A DNA stretch of 45,826 nucleotides, taken from positions 1 to 45,826 of the forward strand of contig NZ_BHYK01000033.1 in assembly GCF_003865095.1 (NCBI RefSeq), given 5' to 3'. The translations under genes were made by a program, and so were the position numbers. The notes under the pieces were generated by a model that worked only from the letters and a program-made list of their open reading frames with translations, did no database searches and was not told the DNA's origin. Below are positions 17,776 through 26,391 of the stretch, piece by piece. Position 1 is the first letter of the stretch, and each line of letters begins with the position of its first letter. The stretch comes from Clostridium tagluense. Lineage in GTDB: Bacteria > Bacillota > Clostridia > Clostridiales > Clostridiaceae.

Positions 17776-20004
17776 TTAATCCCACATTTTTGAGCTTAAA
17801 CGAACTGAATCAAATCCATCAATCCTCGCAACTATACTTTTATCATTATCTGAATCTATTCCGTATACTGCAGTTACTCCCGAACCATTTACCAAGGAAG
17901 CATTTTTATATATCTCATAAAATTTATAACCGTCTGTAGCATAAACTTGACCTTTTAATAAAGTGTCATCAGTTATATTACCTGTAAAAGCATTACCAAC
18001 TATTGAAAATCCAAAATATGCCTTTGAATTTTCAAAATCTATAGCTGAAGTGCAGCCGATGGGAACTTCTGTATTTGTAGTTTTACCCCATCCCACCTGG
18101 AATAAAAAGGCGGTTTCAAAGTTTAAATTTTGTTTTGATTTGGTTCCTGTAGTTGGTCTATCATATCTTAGTACGGAAACTAGCCTTGAGTCTGATAGGA
18201 ATAATACACAGTTTTTTAAAGGAATAATTTGTGTTGTTTGCGTAGGACCATATCCAATAGGCGATGATTTAGTCCAAGTTACTCCCATATCTTTGCTGAA
18301 AAATATCATTTGAGCACCAATGCCATCACCTATACACGTCCATAACATTGGCTTTCCAGCTGAATTTAATTCGTAGGGGTCTATAGCACAATCGTGAGTA
18401 TGAAATTTTGTATTGCCATCTTCAATAAAACCTTCTTGTTTGTAAATATCAAAACATTCTTTTATTGTTACACCATAGTCTTCGCTAATATATGCCTTTG
18501 AAGCAGCTCCTATTGTGTTGCTATATTGAGTAAACATTACATAGTTCTTGTAAGTTTTCGCTCCAAATAAATCATGTGTTGGGGAGTTTAGCATATCAAA
18601 TACTTTTTTAAAGGAAGCAAAGTTATTTGTTGATAAGAATATTTTACCATTTTTATCCCATACTAAAACATTACCATTATCGAGTATCAACATTTTATAA
18701 AGAGAAGTTGCGCCTATAACTGTGCCTACATTTGTGGAAAACTGGTCAACACCCCAATTATCAGAACGGTATATTATATTACCAACCGCGCAGTATGACT
18801 TGCTATCTTTAACTGCTAGCAATGTGCCTACTGAAGTAATGGTGTTTAGAACTTTTGGAGTAGGGGCTTTATTATTATAATCCCCTATAATTTGTGAGGG
18901 GTTTTCTTGTGAAGGGTTCTGAACATATACAGATGCAGTTAAATTACTTTTTCCATTCCAACCATTTATATTCATAAATTTAACATTTTGGAACCGCTTA
19001 GTTTTAATAGAGTAAGTTCCAGAAGTTGATATAAAATTTAATGAATTACCCGTATTTAAATTGATCAATTGCAATGGAGTAGTGGTATAAACCCCAGGGG
19101 AAATTTCACCGTACACGTATATAAGCGTATCATAAGATTTTGTCACTTTCAAAAATATTTCTTCATAATGTGAAGAATCAAAAATTACGGTTTTGTCCGA
19201 AGTGGGTGAATTGAAGATTGATACTACTGAGGGATTACTAGGACCAGCGCAACTAATTATAATATTTTGGGGATACAACTCTCCGTTAATCCCAGTACTA
19301 TTTACAGTTATAGTGTGATTGCCTTTTGACAATGATGATATATCAAGAGCGTAACTAAAACCGCTTGTTGCACCACCAATATAGCCAGGGAAAGCAGTAT
19401 TTACATCTGGTCTTTCTATTCCTAAAATTGCATCTCCATTGTATATATTATCAACATAGACTTGTACATTTTTAATTCCAGAAGGAGCAAGAGCCCAACC
19501 ATTAATGGAAAGTGGAATTTCTGAAGTCGTTATAGTTAAACCATCTTCTGGAGTGTCTATGAATGCTCTTGAGGGTAAATTTACAGTTAGTATAATATCT
19601 TGTGACAATATAGCACCGTTAACCCCAGTACTATTTACAGTTATAGTGTGATTGCCTTTTGACAATGATGATATATCAAGAGCGTAACTAAAACCACTTG
19701 TTGCACCACCAATATAGCCAGGGAAAGCAGTATTTACATCTGGCCTTGGTATTCCTAAAATGGCATCGCCCTTGTATATATTATCAATGCATACTTGTAC
19801 ATTTTTAATTCCAGAAGGATCAAGTGCCCAGCCATCAATGGAAAGTGGAGTTTCAGAAGCGGTTATAGTTACCCTATCTGTTGGAGTGTCTATAAATAAT
19901 TTTGGTGAAGAGGTTCTAGCTTCAACTATTACTGAAGTAGTAGTACTAGATAAACCAATAATTAAAAGAGTAACTATAAATACAAATTGCAAAAACTTTT
20001 TCAT
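17776..20004 (-). CDS. Secreted protein with two Ig-like repeats and an Asp-box beta-propeller-like C-terminus
   Basis: The 742-residue product starts at the ATG at 20004, after AAGGAGG. It has a signal peptide (MKKFLQFVFIVTLLIIGLSSTTTS). Two Ig-like domains of about 110 residues follow (roughly 29-140 and 141-250), each with GWALxPSGIKNVQVxxDNIY and GYIGGATSGFSYALDISSL. A beta-rich linker covers about 250-385. The C-terminal half contains sialidase-type Asp-box motifs, clearest as SKDMGVTW and more degenerate as SEDYGVTI, which usually cap propeller blades. No catalytic set is recognised, so glycan binding or surface scaffolding is as likely as hydrolysis. It lies inside the exopolysaccharide locus on the opposite strand. 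Confidence 0.85.
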   Translation of the reverse strand: MKKFLQFVFIVTLLIIGLSSTTTSVIVEARTSSPKLFIDTPTDRVTITASETPLSIDGWALDPSGIKNVQVCIDNIYKGDAILGIPRPDVNTAFPGYIGGATSGFSYALDISSLSKGNHTITVNSTGVNGAILSQDIILTVNLPSRAFIDTPEDGLTITTSEIPLSINGWALAPSGIKNVQVYVDNIYNGDAILGIERPDVNTAFPGYIGGATSGFSYALDISSLSKGNHTITVNSTGINGELYPQNIIISCAGPSNPSVVSIFNSPTSDKTVIFDSSHYEEIFLKVTKSYDTLIYVYGEISPGVYTTTPLQLINLNTGNSLNFISTSGTYSIKTKRFQNVKFMNINGWNGKSNLTASVYVQNPSQENPSQIIGDYNNKAPTPKVLNTITSVGTLLAVKDSKSYCAVGNIIYRSDNWGVDQFSTNVGTVIGATSLYKMLILDNGNVLVWDKNGKIFLSTNNFASFKKVFDMLNSPTHDLFGAKTYKNYVMFTQYSNTIGAASKAYISEDYGVTIKECFDIYKQEGFIEDGNTKFHTHDCAIDPYELNSAGKPMLWTCIGDGIGAQMIFFSKDMGVTWTKSSPIGYGPTQTTQIIPLKNCVLFLSDSRLVSVLRYDRPTTGTKSKQNLNFETAFLFQVGWGKTTNTEVPIGCTSAIDFENSKAYFGFSIVGNAFTGNITDDTLLKGQVYATDGYKFYEIYKNASLVNGSGVTAVYGIDSDNDKSIVARIDGFDSVRLSSKMWD
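19265..19900. repeat. Near-identical 333-base direct repeat encoding the two Ig-like domains
   Basis: The two Ig-domain coding segments are offset by 333 bases (111 codons). Over more than 100 consecutive bases (about 19294-19410 compared with 19627-19743) they differ at only a few positions. This suggests a recent internal duplication or ongoing gene conversion, and domain number could vary between strains. Confidence 0.8.
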
Positions 20005-20214
20005 TGTTAACCTCCTTTTTAACATTGTTATTATTGATTATTTTACCATTTATAAAATAAATTTACAATTAAAAAATGAATATTTTGTATTGTATGGAGA
20101 TAAAAATCACATGAAGTATTAACTTTAATATAATGATTATAAATCTAAAGAAAAATATTATTTGTTAAAGATAAAGATTAGTCTGGTATATGCATAATCT
20201 TAGGAGATGATAAA

Positions 20215-21798
20215 ATGGATAATAAATTAAATTTACTAGAGGCTACGGATGATACACCGTCTAGAACTACAGTGTATTCAAGCTCTAAAATTAATTTGCT
20301 TCTCGCAGATAAGGAGAAAAAATCAAGTTATGATGCAAGAGACTATGGAGCAAAAGGTGATGGTATTACAGATGACACTTTATCAATAGAAAATGCAATT
20401 AATAGTGCGTTTATGAATGGCGGAGGTACGGTATATTTTCACTCTAATATCTATATTGCATCATCTATAATTCTTAAAGAAAAAGTTAGGCTTTTGGGTG
20501 ATGGAGAATCTTCTGTGATTGTAATGAAAAACGACACTAATGATAACTTTATAAAAGTATTTGATGAATATACGGGTTGGTGTGGATTAGAATCGCTGAA
20601 GATTGATGGTAATAAAACGAATAACAAAAAAGGACATGCAGTTTATTTTGCTAGGTCAGTTTATGGTGATGACAGCCATTTATTTCTCAAAAACATTCAT
20701 ATTACAGAGGCTCCAGAAGATGGATTTAGAGTATATGGAGGGCAACACAGAGAGGGAAGATATATAAATGTTACTATAGATTACTGTGGAGGGTTTGGGT
20801 TTTATCATGATGGTTCAGACAATAATATGGTTTGTATAACAAGTTGGAGAAATGGATTAGCAGGATTTTATGAAAATGGAAGTGCAAACCGATGGCTCAG
20901 TTGTAAAACATTTCAATGTAATACAATAAACCGTTCATCTCATGATTCAGCAGGATGGCTTATATATAATGGCCAAAGGAATACTTTTACTGATTGTCAG
21001 GCACAGGAAAGTTATGGTCATGGTTGGTATTTGGAGGTTTGTAGGGATATGACATTGCAAGGATGCGTAGCAGATTCTAATGGGATAACTTCGTTAAATC
21101 AACAAACCACATCAGATCTTACTAAGAATGGTTTTGATATAAATGTTTGTTCAAATGTAGTATTAAACAGTTGTATGTGTACAGACTTTAGGCAAGATGA
21201 TAGTGGTAAATATAAAACACAAAATATTGGTGTGCATTTGAGTTATTGTACTGACTGCATAATTAATATAACTTGTTCTAAACAACAGATTGATGTTAAA
21301 GAGGATCATGATGAGGGAGTATATGAAAACTTGAAAATTATTAATGGAATCCCAATAGAATATCTAAAAATAGGTGGTACCATAGCACAACGATTAGAAG
21401 GAACGGAGGATGCTATGATAGAAATTCATAGGGATAATTCGAAAAATTGGGCGTATGGACAAAATGGCTTAGATAAAAGCTTCCGAATTGATAGATATGA
21501 CCCTGATACTGAATCATGGCAAGATTCACCAATAAATCTTCCTATAAGCGGTGGTGCTGTTTTGGGCGGATTATTATTAAAAGATAACTCAATAGTTAAT
21601 GCTACAAATATAAATACTCCTGTAAGTATTGGAGGTGTAATGATTGTTACTAAAGCTGCAATTCCAACAACAGGTACTTGGACAAAAGGAGCTTTAGTCT
21701 ATAATAGCAACCCTAAAGTTAATGGTTATATTGGATGGGTGTGTATTACAACAGGTACTCCAGGGGTTTGGAAAGGATTTGGATTGATTCAAACTTAG
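20215..21798 (+). CDS. Phage-tailspike-like right-handed beta-helix protein (pectate-lyase-3 superfamily), no signal peptide
   Basis: The 527-residue protein has an N-terminal segment (residues 1-36) with TPSRTTVYSSSKINLLLADK, a pattern seen near the start of phage tail-fibre and tailspike proteins. The pectate-lyase-3 hallmark YDARDYGAKGDGITDD follows at about 39-54, then a beta-helix body with GGGTVYF and repeated short strands. The C-terminal module has GGVMIVTKAAIPTTGTW and GWVCITTGTPGVWKG, also typical of tailspike-like proteins. No signal peptide or membrane segment is present, so export is unexplained; lysis, a tailocin-like particle or a non-classical route are options. AGGAGATGATAAA precedes the ATG. 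It may act on the local polysaccharide. Confidence 0.85.
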   Translation: MDNKLNLLEATDDTPSRTTVYSSSKINLLLADKEKKSSYDARDYGAKGDGITDDTLSIENAINSAFMNGGGTVYFHSNIYIASSIILKEKVRLLGDGESSVIVMKNDTNDNFIKVFDEYTGWCGLESLKIDGNKTNNKKGHAVYFARSVYGDDSHLFLKNIHITEAPEDGFRVYGGQHREGRYINVTIDYCGGFGFYHDGSDNNMVCITSWRNGLAGFYENGSANRWLSCKTFQCNTINRSSHDSAGWLIYNGQRNTFTDCQAQESYGHGWYLEVCRDMTLQGCVADSNGITSLNQQTTSDLTKNGFDINVCSNVVLNSCMCTDFRQDDSGKYKTQNIGVHLSYCTDCIINITCSKQQIDVKEDHDEGVYENLKIINGIPIEYLKIGGTIAQRLEGTEDAMIEIHRDNSKNWAYGQNGLDKSFRIDRYDPDTESWQDSPINLPISGGAVLGGLLLKDNSIVNATNINTPVSIGGVMIVTKAAIPTTGTWTKGALVYNSNPKVNGYIGWVCITTGTPGVWKGFGLIQT

Positions 21799-21965
21799 AA
21801 ATTTATAATTAAATTACAATAGAAAAATAGATAGAGGGCGTAGTCTCTCTTTCTATACGTTATTTACTTTAGTAATAATAAAGGGATTTAAAGAATAAAA
21901 TTATAGAAGGTTGTTTTATTTGATATAAAAAAGATAAACAGAAAGGGGGTGAGTGTATTATAAAA

Positions 21966-23558
21966 GTGGAATTTAAAGTATTTAAGGGTAAGTCGAAATT
22001 AGGTGAAACAGGTATTATAATATTAATTTTTATAATTATGTGGTTGCTGTCATTACCGATTCAAGTACAAGCAACCTCAGTAATATCAGTTAATAACAAT
22101 AAGGTTATACAGGAAAAATTTCTTGGTGTAAATGCAGTTTATCATGGATTTGCATATATGCCAGAGGAAGAGAGCAAAGGGATGAATGACAATTATAGAA
22201 AAATAGAATTTAATAGAGTAGAAAATATGAATTTACATATAGCAAGGACTTGGTACAGACCTGATTTTGCTTGTGGAGATGACCTAATGAACAATTTTGA
22301 TTGGAATTCAGTTAAGATGAAGGCATTTTATTCTTGGTGCCAAAAAATGAAAGATCGAAATGTAGATATTGCAATTAATCCTTGGTGGTCTAGTGGTACT
22401 AATGCTGATGTTTGGTGGGGAGGGCAAAGCTATCAGTGGAAAGTATACTTGCCTAGATTTTCTGAGTGGTTAAGTGAATCCATAAATCAATTAGTAAATG
22501 TTAGGGGTTTTACTAATATAAAATATGTTATTCTGCTAACTGAGGGGTCTCAGGGCTATTTGGATACAGAAAAACCTTCCGGATTTTTATCTCTATGGGA
22601 CTGGCACAGGAATATTATTAAGGAAGTACATATAAAATTGGTGGAGGATAATAGAAGAAATCTTGTGAAAATAGTTGGGCCTAATAATGGTAATGGAGGT
22701 GAACACTTTGAGGAGGCGGTCCTGGGTTGTAGTAATGAAATAGATATTTTAAGTGGGCACAACTATGATTTACATGATTATAACGCTTGGTATGATGAAG
22801 CTAAGAAAATGGTTGATTATGCTAAAATTATAAATAAACCAATGTGGTTTGATGAATACGGGGAAACAGATAAAAATTTAAGATTCTCACCACTCTATGG
22901 AAATTATATTGCACAGGCAGTAGCTGGATTTATGAATGCGGGATGTGCTACATCAATGTTATGGCTATTATTTGACCAAGGTTATCCATATCCACTTGAT
23001 AAAATCAGTAATAAGGATTCCTTTTATAATGGGATACATGAATGGGGAACTACTTATTGGCTGCCCGAGAGTATGGAACCTAGGCCAAGTTTCTATGCGT
23101 TTAGTATGATAAGTAAATTGATGGGAGGGGCTGGTACTAAAGTTTATGAAACAACGTGTAGTAGAGATGTGTATATTTCTGCTAGCAAGCAACTAGATCA
23201 AAATTGGAGTTTCCTTATTGTAAATGGTAGTAATTTAGAGAAGGATATAAGTGTGAATTTATCTATTGATATTAATAAAAGATTATACCGTTATTTATAT
23301 GATCCTACATTAATACGGACAAATGTAGAATCAAAAATTATAAGTCATGATAAGATATTTAATAAAGTTCTGAATAACTTTACTGATACAATACCACCTA
23401 AGGCAGTGGTGATATATAGTAGCATTAATGATTCTCACAAGGGGTTATCAGTGCTTAATAATATAAACGATACATTTAAATTTGTTTTGAGTTGTATTAT
23501 TGTTCTATCAGTCATTTTAATTGCTGTGGTTGTAAGTAAAATTAGACCCAGGAGTTAG
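21966..23558 (+). CDS. Membrane-tethered glycoside hydrolase-like protein (clan GH-A TIM-barrel type)
   Basis: This 530-residue protein has an N-terminal hydrophobic segment (about 16-35, ending VQATS) that may be a signal peptide or anchor, and a second membrane segment near the C-terminus (about 503-525) followed by KIRPRS. Between them is a TIM-barrel-like domain. LTEGSQGY near residue 193 and WFDEYGETD near 296 are placed like the acid/base and nucleophile glutamates of clan GH-A enzymes. A small beta domain follows (about 395-490). Start choice is difficult: GAAAGGGGG ends at 21949, 16 bases before this GTG, but seven bases before an in-frame ATT at 21957. It probably cuts or remodels the exopolysaccharide at the membrane surface. 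Confidence 0.75.
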   Translation: MEFKVFKGKSKLGETGIIILIFIIMWLLSLPIQVQATSVISVNNNKVIQEKFLGVNAVYHGFAYMPEEESKGMNDNYRKIEFNRVENMNLHIARTWYRPDFACGDDLMNNFDWNSVKMKAFYSWCQKMKDRNVDIAINPWWSSGTNADVWWGGQSYQWKVYLPRFSEWLSESINQLVNVRGFTNIKYVILLTEGSQGYLDTEKPSGFLSLWDWHRNIIKEVHIKLVEDNRRNLVKIVGPNNGNGGEHFEEAVLGCSNEIDILSGHNYDLHDYNAWYDEAKKMVDYAKIINKPMWFDEYGETDKNLRFSPLYGNYIAQAVAGFMNAGCATSMLWLLFDQGYPYPLDKISNKDSFYNGIHEWGTTYWLPESMEPRPSFYAFSMISKLMGGAGTKVYETTCSRDVYISASKQLDQNWSFLIVNGSNLEKDISVNLSIDINKRLYRYLYDPTLIRTNVESKIISHDKIFNKVLNNFTDTIPPKAVVIYSSINDSHKGLSVLNNINDTFKFVLSCIIVLSVILIAVVVSKIRPRS

Positions 23559-23641
23559 CGCTAATATAGGCTGCATATCTTAATTTTTTTTATAAAGGAG
23601 TCTCGTTTCTATAATGAAGAAGGCATATATTAAAAGTAGAC

Positions 23642-23670
23642 TTGACAAAGCAGACCTGTAATAATACAAT
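23642..23670 (+). promoter_or_regulatory. Strong predicted sigma-A promoter for the Wzz/BY-kinase gene
   Basis: Consensus TTGACA (23642-23647) and TACAAT (23665-23670) are separated by exactly 17 bases. Transcription would begin near 23677, about 30 bases before the kinase start. The chain-length/kinase and second LCP genes can therefore be expressed separately from the upstream genes. Confidence 0.8.
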
Positions 23671-23707
23671 ACATATATGGAAAATAATAACAAAGCGGAG
23701 GAGCACC

Positions 23708-25126
23708 ATGAGAGAAGAAAATGACATAGAATTTAATGATTATTTAAATATAATTAGGAAGAAGATTGTTGTTATATTATTTATAATAATTTGTCCAACG
23801 CTTATAGCTGGGTTATTAAGTTTTTATGTGATAAAGCCTGTATACGAGGCTAAAGCTACTGTCATTGTTGGAAAGGATAGTACGGATAAAATTACGCAAA
23901 GTGAAGTAATGATGTATCAAGATTTAATAAAAACCTACAGTGAAATTGGGAAATCAAGGGTAGTAGCTGAAAATGCCATTAAAAATCTAAAATCAGGGAT
24001 AGTTGTTAAAGAATTTATGTTGGATTTGAGTATTACGCCTAAAATAGGTACACAAATAATAGAAATATCTTATAAAAGCAAAAATCCGGAAATAGCGGCG
24101 GAAGGAGCTAATGCTTTATCACAGGCATTTATTGAAGAATCCCAAAATCTTTTACCCTCAGGAATTGCAAAAATAATGGACAAGGCTCTAATTCCTGAAT
24201 TACCTATTACACCTAAAAAAAAGTTTAATATTTCTATAGGATTTATAATAGGGCTAATATTGTCATTAGGGTTAGTTTTATTAATTAATTACTTAAATAA
24301 CACAATTAAAAGTGAAGATGATGTACAACGATATTTAAATCTACCTATGGTGGGAATAATTCCTAAACAAAATAAAATGGTGAATCTTATTGTAGAAAGA
24401 GAGCCGAAATCTCCAGTTACAGAAGCATTTAAATCCATGCGAACGAATTTGTTGTTTTCCATGGAAAACAGAGGTATAAAGACCTTAATGGTTTGTAGCC
24501 CAGGGCCTAAAGATGGTAAAACTTCAGTTTCCACAAACATTGCGTCTACCATAGCACAGACCGGGAAAAGCATTTTACTTATTGATTGTGATCTTAGGAA
24601 ACCTTGTATACACAGACACTTTAATATTACTAACAATGCAAAAGGTTTGGTGGATATAGTTTTACAAGAAAGAAAAATTGAGGAAATTTCAATAGGAATT
24701 GACGATAAATTTGATGTGTTAACTGCTGGAAAAGCTAATTATAATCCATCAGAGTTATTATCATCTCAGAAAATGAAGGACTTTATTAAGGACATGGAAA
24801 AAAAGTATGATTACGTAATATTAGATACTCCTCCAATAATTGCATTTGCTGATGCTCTTACCTTGGCCACTGAGAAAATCGGAGTAATATTAGTAATAGG
24901 TTCAGAGGAATCAACAATAGAAAACTGCAAAAAATCAAAACAACTATTATTAAATATCAACGCTACAATAATTGGAATTGTATTAAATAAAGTAGATAAA
25001 AGGTCATTTATAGGCTATGGATATGATTACTATTCTTATGATAAAGAAAAGAGCAGTAGATTAAGAAATAAGAGTGGGAGAAAAAAACGAAATAATAATG
25101 AGAAGCCTAATCCTATAAATATTTAG
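23708..25126 (+). CDS. Fused Wzz/CpsC and BY-kinase (CpsD-like) chain-length regulator
   Basis: This 472-residue protein controls polysaccharide chain length and is a tyrosine autokinase. The N-terminal Wzz domain begins after DIEFNDYLNIIRKK, with membrane segments at about 20-40 and 176-198 flanking an outer loop. The cytoplasmic kinase has Walker A (GPKDGKTS, about 266-273), Walker A' (LLIDCDLRKP, about 290-300), Walker B (VILDTPP) and a C-terminal tyrosine cluster (YGYDYYSYDKE). Firmicutes usually encode these halves as separate CpsC and CpsD proteins; here they are fused as in proteobacterial Wzc. The ATG at 23708 follows GGAGGAGCACC. No CpsB-type phosphatase gene is nearby. LCP copy 2 follows. 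Confidence 0.94.
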   Translation: MREENDIEFNDYLNIIRKKIVVILFIIICPTLIAGLLSFYVIKPVYEAKATVIVGKDSTDKITQSEVMMYQDLIKTYSEIGKSRVVAENAIKNLKSGIVVKEFMLDLSITPKIGTQIIEISYKSKNPEIAAEGANALSQAFIEESQNLLPSGIAKIMDKALIPELPITPKKKFNISIGFIIGLILSLGLVLLINYLNNTIKSEDDVQRYLNLPMVGIIPKQNKMVNLIVEREPKSPVTEAFKSMRTNLLFSMENRGIKTLMVCSPGPKDGKTSVSTNIASTIAQTGKSILLIDCDLRKPCIHRHFNITNNAKGLVDIVLQERKIEEISIGIDDKFDVLTAGKANYNPSELLSSQKMKDFIKDMEKKYDYVILDTPPIIAFADALTLATEKIGVILVIGSEESTIENCKKSKQLLLNINATIIGIVLNKVDKRSFIGYGYDYYSYDKEKSSRLRNKSGRKKRNNNEKPNPINI

Positions 25127-25202
25127 TAATAAAATCAAAACCTGTCGTTAAATATAACATAGGGAAAGAAAACAGGGCATAAACTAAAAAGGGGGGATGA
25201 AG

Positions 25203-25271
25203 ATGGGATATGATATAAAGAGGGAATTAATTAATTTTAGCACTGATTATACTACTCATAATGAAAGATAA
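25203..25271 (+). CDS. Putative 22-codon coupling ORF ahead of the second LCP gene
   Basis: ATG at 25203 follows AAAAAGGGGGG with six-base spacing and opens a 22-codon frame (MGYDIKRELINFSTDY and so on). Its stop lies 11 bases inside the LCP gene. The LCP start at 25261 has no ribosome site of its own, so translation may depend on ribosomes finishing this frame. The peptide resembles nothing recognised and may only serve coupling, or be a remnant of a longer gene such as a lost phosphatase. Confidence 0.45.
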   Translation: MGYDIKRELINFSTDYTTHNER

Positions 25272-26307
25272 AAATAAAAGGAAACTATGGATTAAAATTG
25301 TTTTATGTGCATTTATTATTATCATACTAGTTGTGGGGGTAACCTTTAGTTACACCTATTATCAATTTAGTAAAGTAAATACTACAATAATATCAAAAAG
25401 TGATGGGGATTTAGGTATTATCATTGAGGCACCCTTAAAAATACATAAAAATTCAAGGGTTAAACTTGAAGTGCCGATGCAAAAGGAAGAGGTTAACGAA
25501 ATAATAAATATTGCACTTTTTGGTATAGATAGAAGAGGTGTGAATGAACCAAGTCGTTCAGATTCTATAATGATACTTTCTATAGATAAAAAGCATAAAA
25601 AAATAAAAATGTCATCTATTATGAGAGATACCTATGTAGAAATAAAAAACCATGGTGGTACAAAGATTAATCATGCATATGCTTATGGGGGTGCACAGCT
25701 TGCCATAAGAACTATTAATGAAAATTTTAATTTAGATATTAGAGATTATGTTATGGTTGATTTTTTTAAACTTGAAAAAATAATAGATACTATTGGTGGA
25801 GTAACTATACAAGTTAATCAAGATGAAATTGAATTGCTAAACAGTTATATGATTGAAGTTGCTAATATTGAGAAAAGAGAAGTATGTGAAGTTACAAAAT
25901 CGGGACTGCAGACTCTAAACGGACTTCAGGCTGTTGCATATTCACGGATACGTTATACTGTTGGTGGTGATTTTCGGAGAACAGAAAGACAAAGGATTGT
26001 ATTATCAGCTATGATAACAAAAATTCAATCATTAGGAATAACAGAATTTCCATCTGTAGTTTCTAAGATTCTACCCTATACTGAAACAAGCATGAAGAGT
26101 ATGGACATAATAAAGCTTGGTACAAAGGTGCTCACATCTAATATAACGACCTTGGAGCAGGCGAGATTCCCATTAGATGGATACTGCAAAGGAAAAATAA
26201 TGGATGAGGTGTGGTATTTGATTGCTGATATGGATGCTACTGCAGACCAACTTCATAATTTTATTTACGAAGACATAAAACCAGTGCCTAAAGCCTCTCA
26301 GTTTTAA
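25261..26307 (+). CDS. LytR-CpsA-Psr (LCP) family glycopolymer-peptidoglycan transferase, copy 2
   Basis: The 348-residue protein has one N-terminal membrane segment at about residues 10-30 and an extracytoplasmic LCP domain with SRSDSIMILSIDK, MRDTYVEI and GGDFRRTERQR. It is a close paralogue of the protein at 1889-2881, with long identical stretches (for example NENFNLDIRDYV, KSGLQTLNGLQAVAYSR and KILPYTET) and an insert of about 18 residues after the membrane segment. It ends the exopolysaccharide locus. Its ATG lacks an evident ribosome site; the preceding short frame probably provides translational coupling. A terminator follows. Confidence 0.93.
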   Translation: MKDKNKRKLWIKIVLCAFIIIILVVGVTFSYTYYQFSKVNTTIISKSDGDLGIIIEAPLKIHKNSRVKLEVPMQKEEVNEIINIALFGIDRRGVNEPSRSDSIMILSIDKKHKKIKMSSIMRDTYVEIKNHGGTKINHAYAYGGAQLAIRTINENFNLDIRDYVMVDFFKLEKIIDTIGGVTIQVNQDEIELLNSYMIEVANIEKREVCEVTKSGLQTLNGLQAVAYSRIRYTVGGDFRRTERQRIVLSAMITKIQSLGITEFPSVVSKILPYTETSMKSMDIIKLGTKVLTSNITTLEQARFPLDGYCKGKIMDEVWYLIADMDATADQLHNFIYEDIKPVPKASQF

Positions 26308-26335
26308 AAAGAAAGAAGAGAATATCCTAAATAGA

Positions 26336-26372
26336 GTAGACAAACTCCCTCAGTGGTAGTTTGTCTATTATT
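26336..26372. terminator. Terminator between the LCP gene and the redox island (both strands)
   Basis: AGACAAACT (26338-26346) pairs with AGTTTGTCT (26358-26366), followed by ATTATTAAC. The convergent genes on either side could both use it, although the T-runs are modest. Confidence 0.7.
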
Positions 26373-26391
26373 AACATTTATTTCACATGAT

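Noticed and set aside
23590-23660. 15-codon frame with AAAGGAG upstream of the BY-kinase gene
   Set aside because: It lies mostly upstream of the predicted kinase promoter, is very short and ends before the kinase leader, so it is probably fortuitous.
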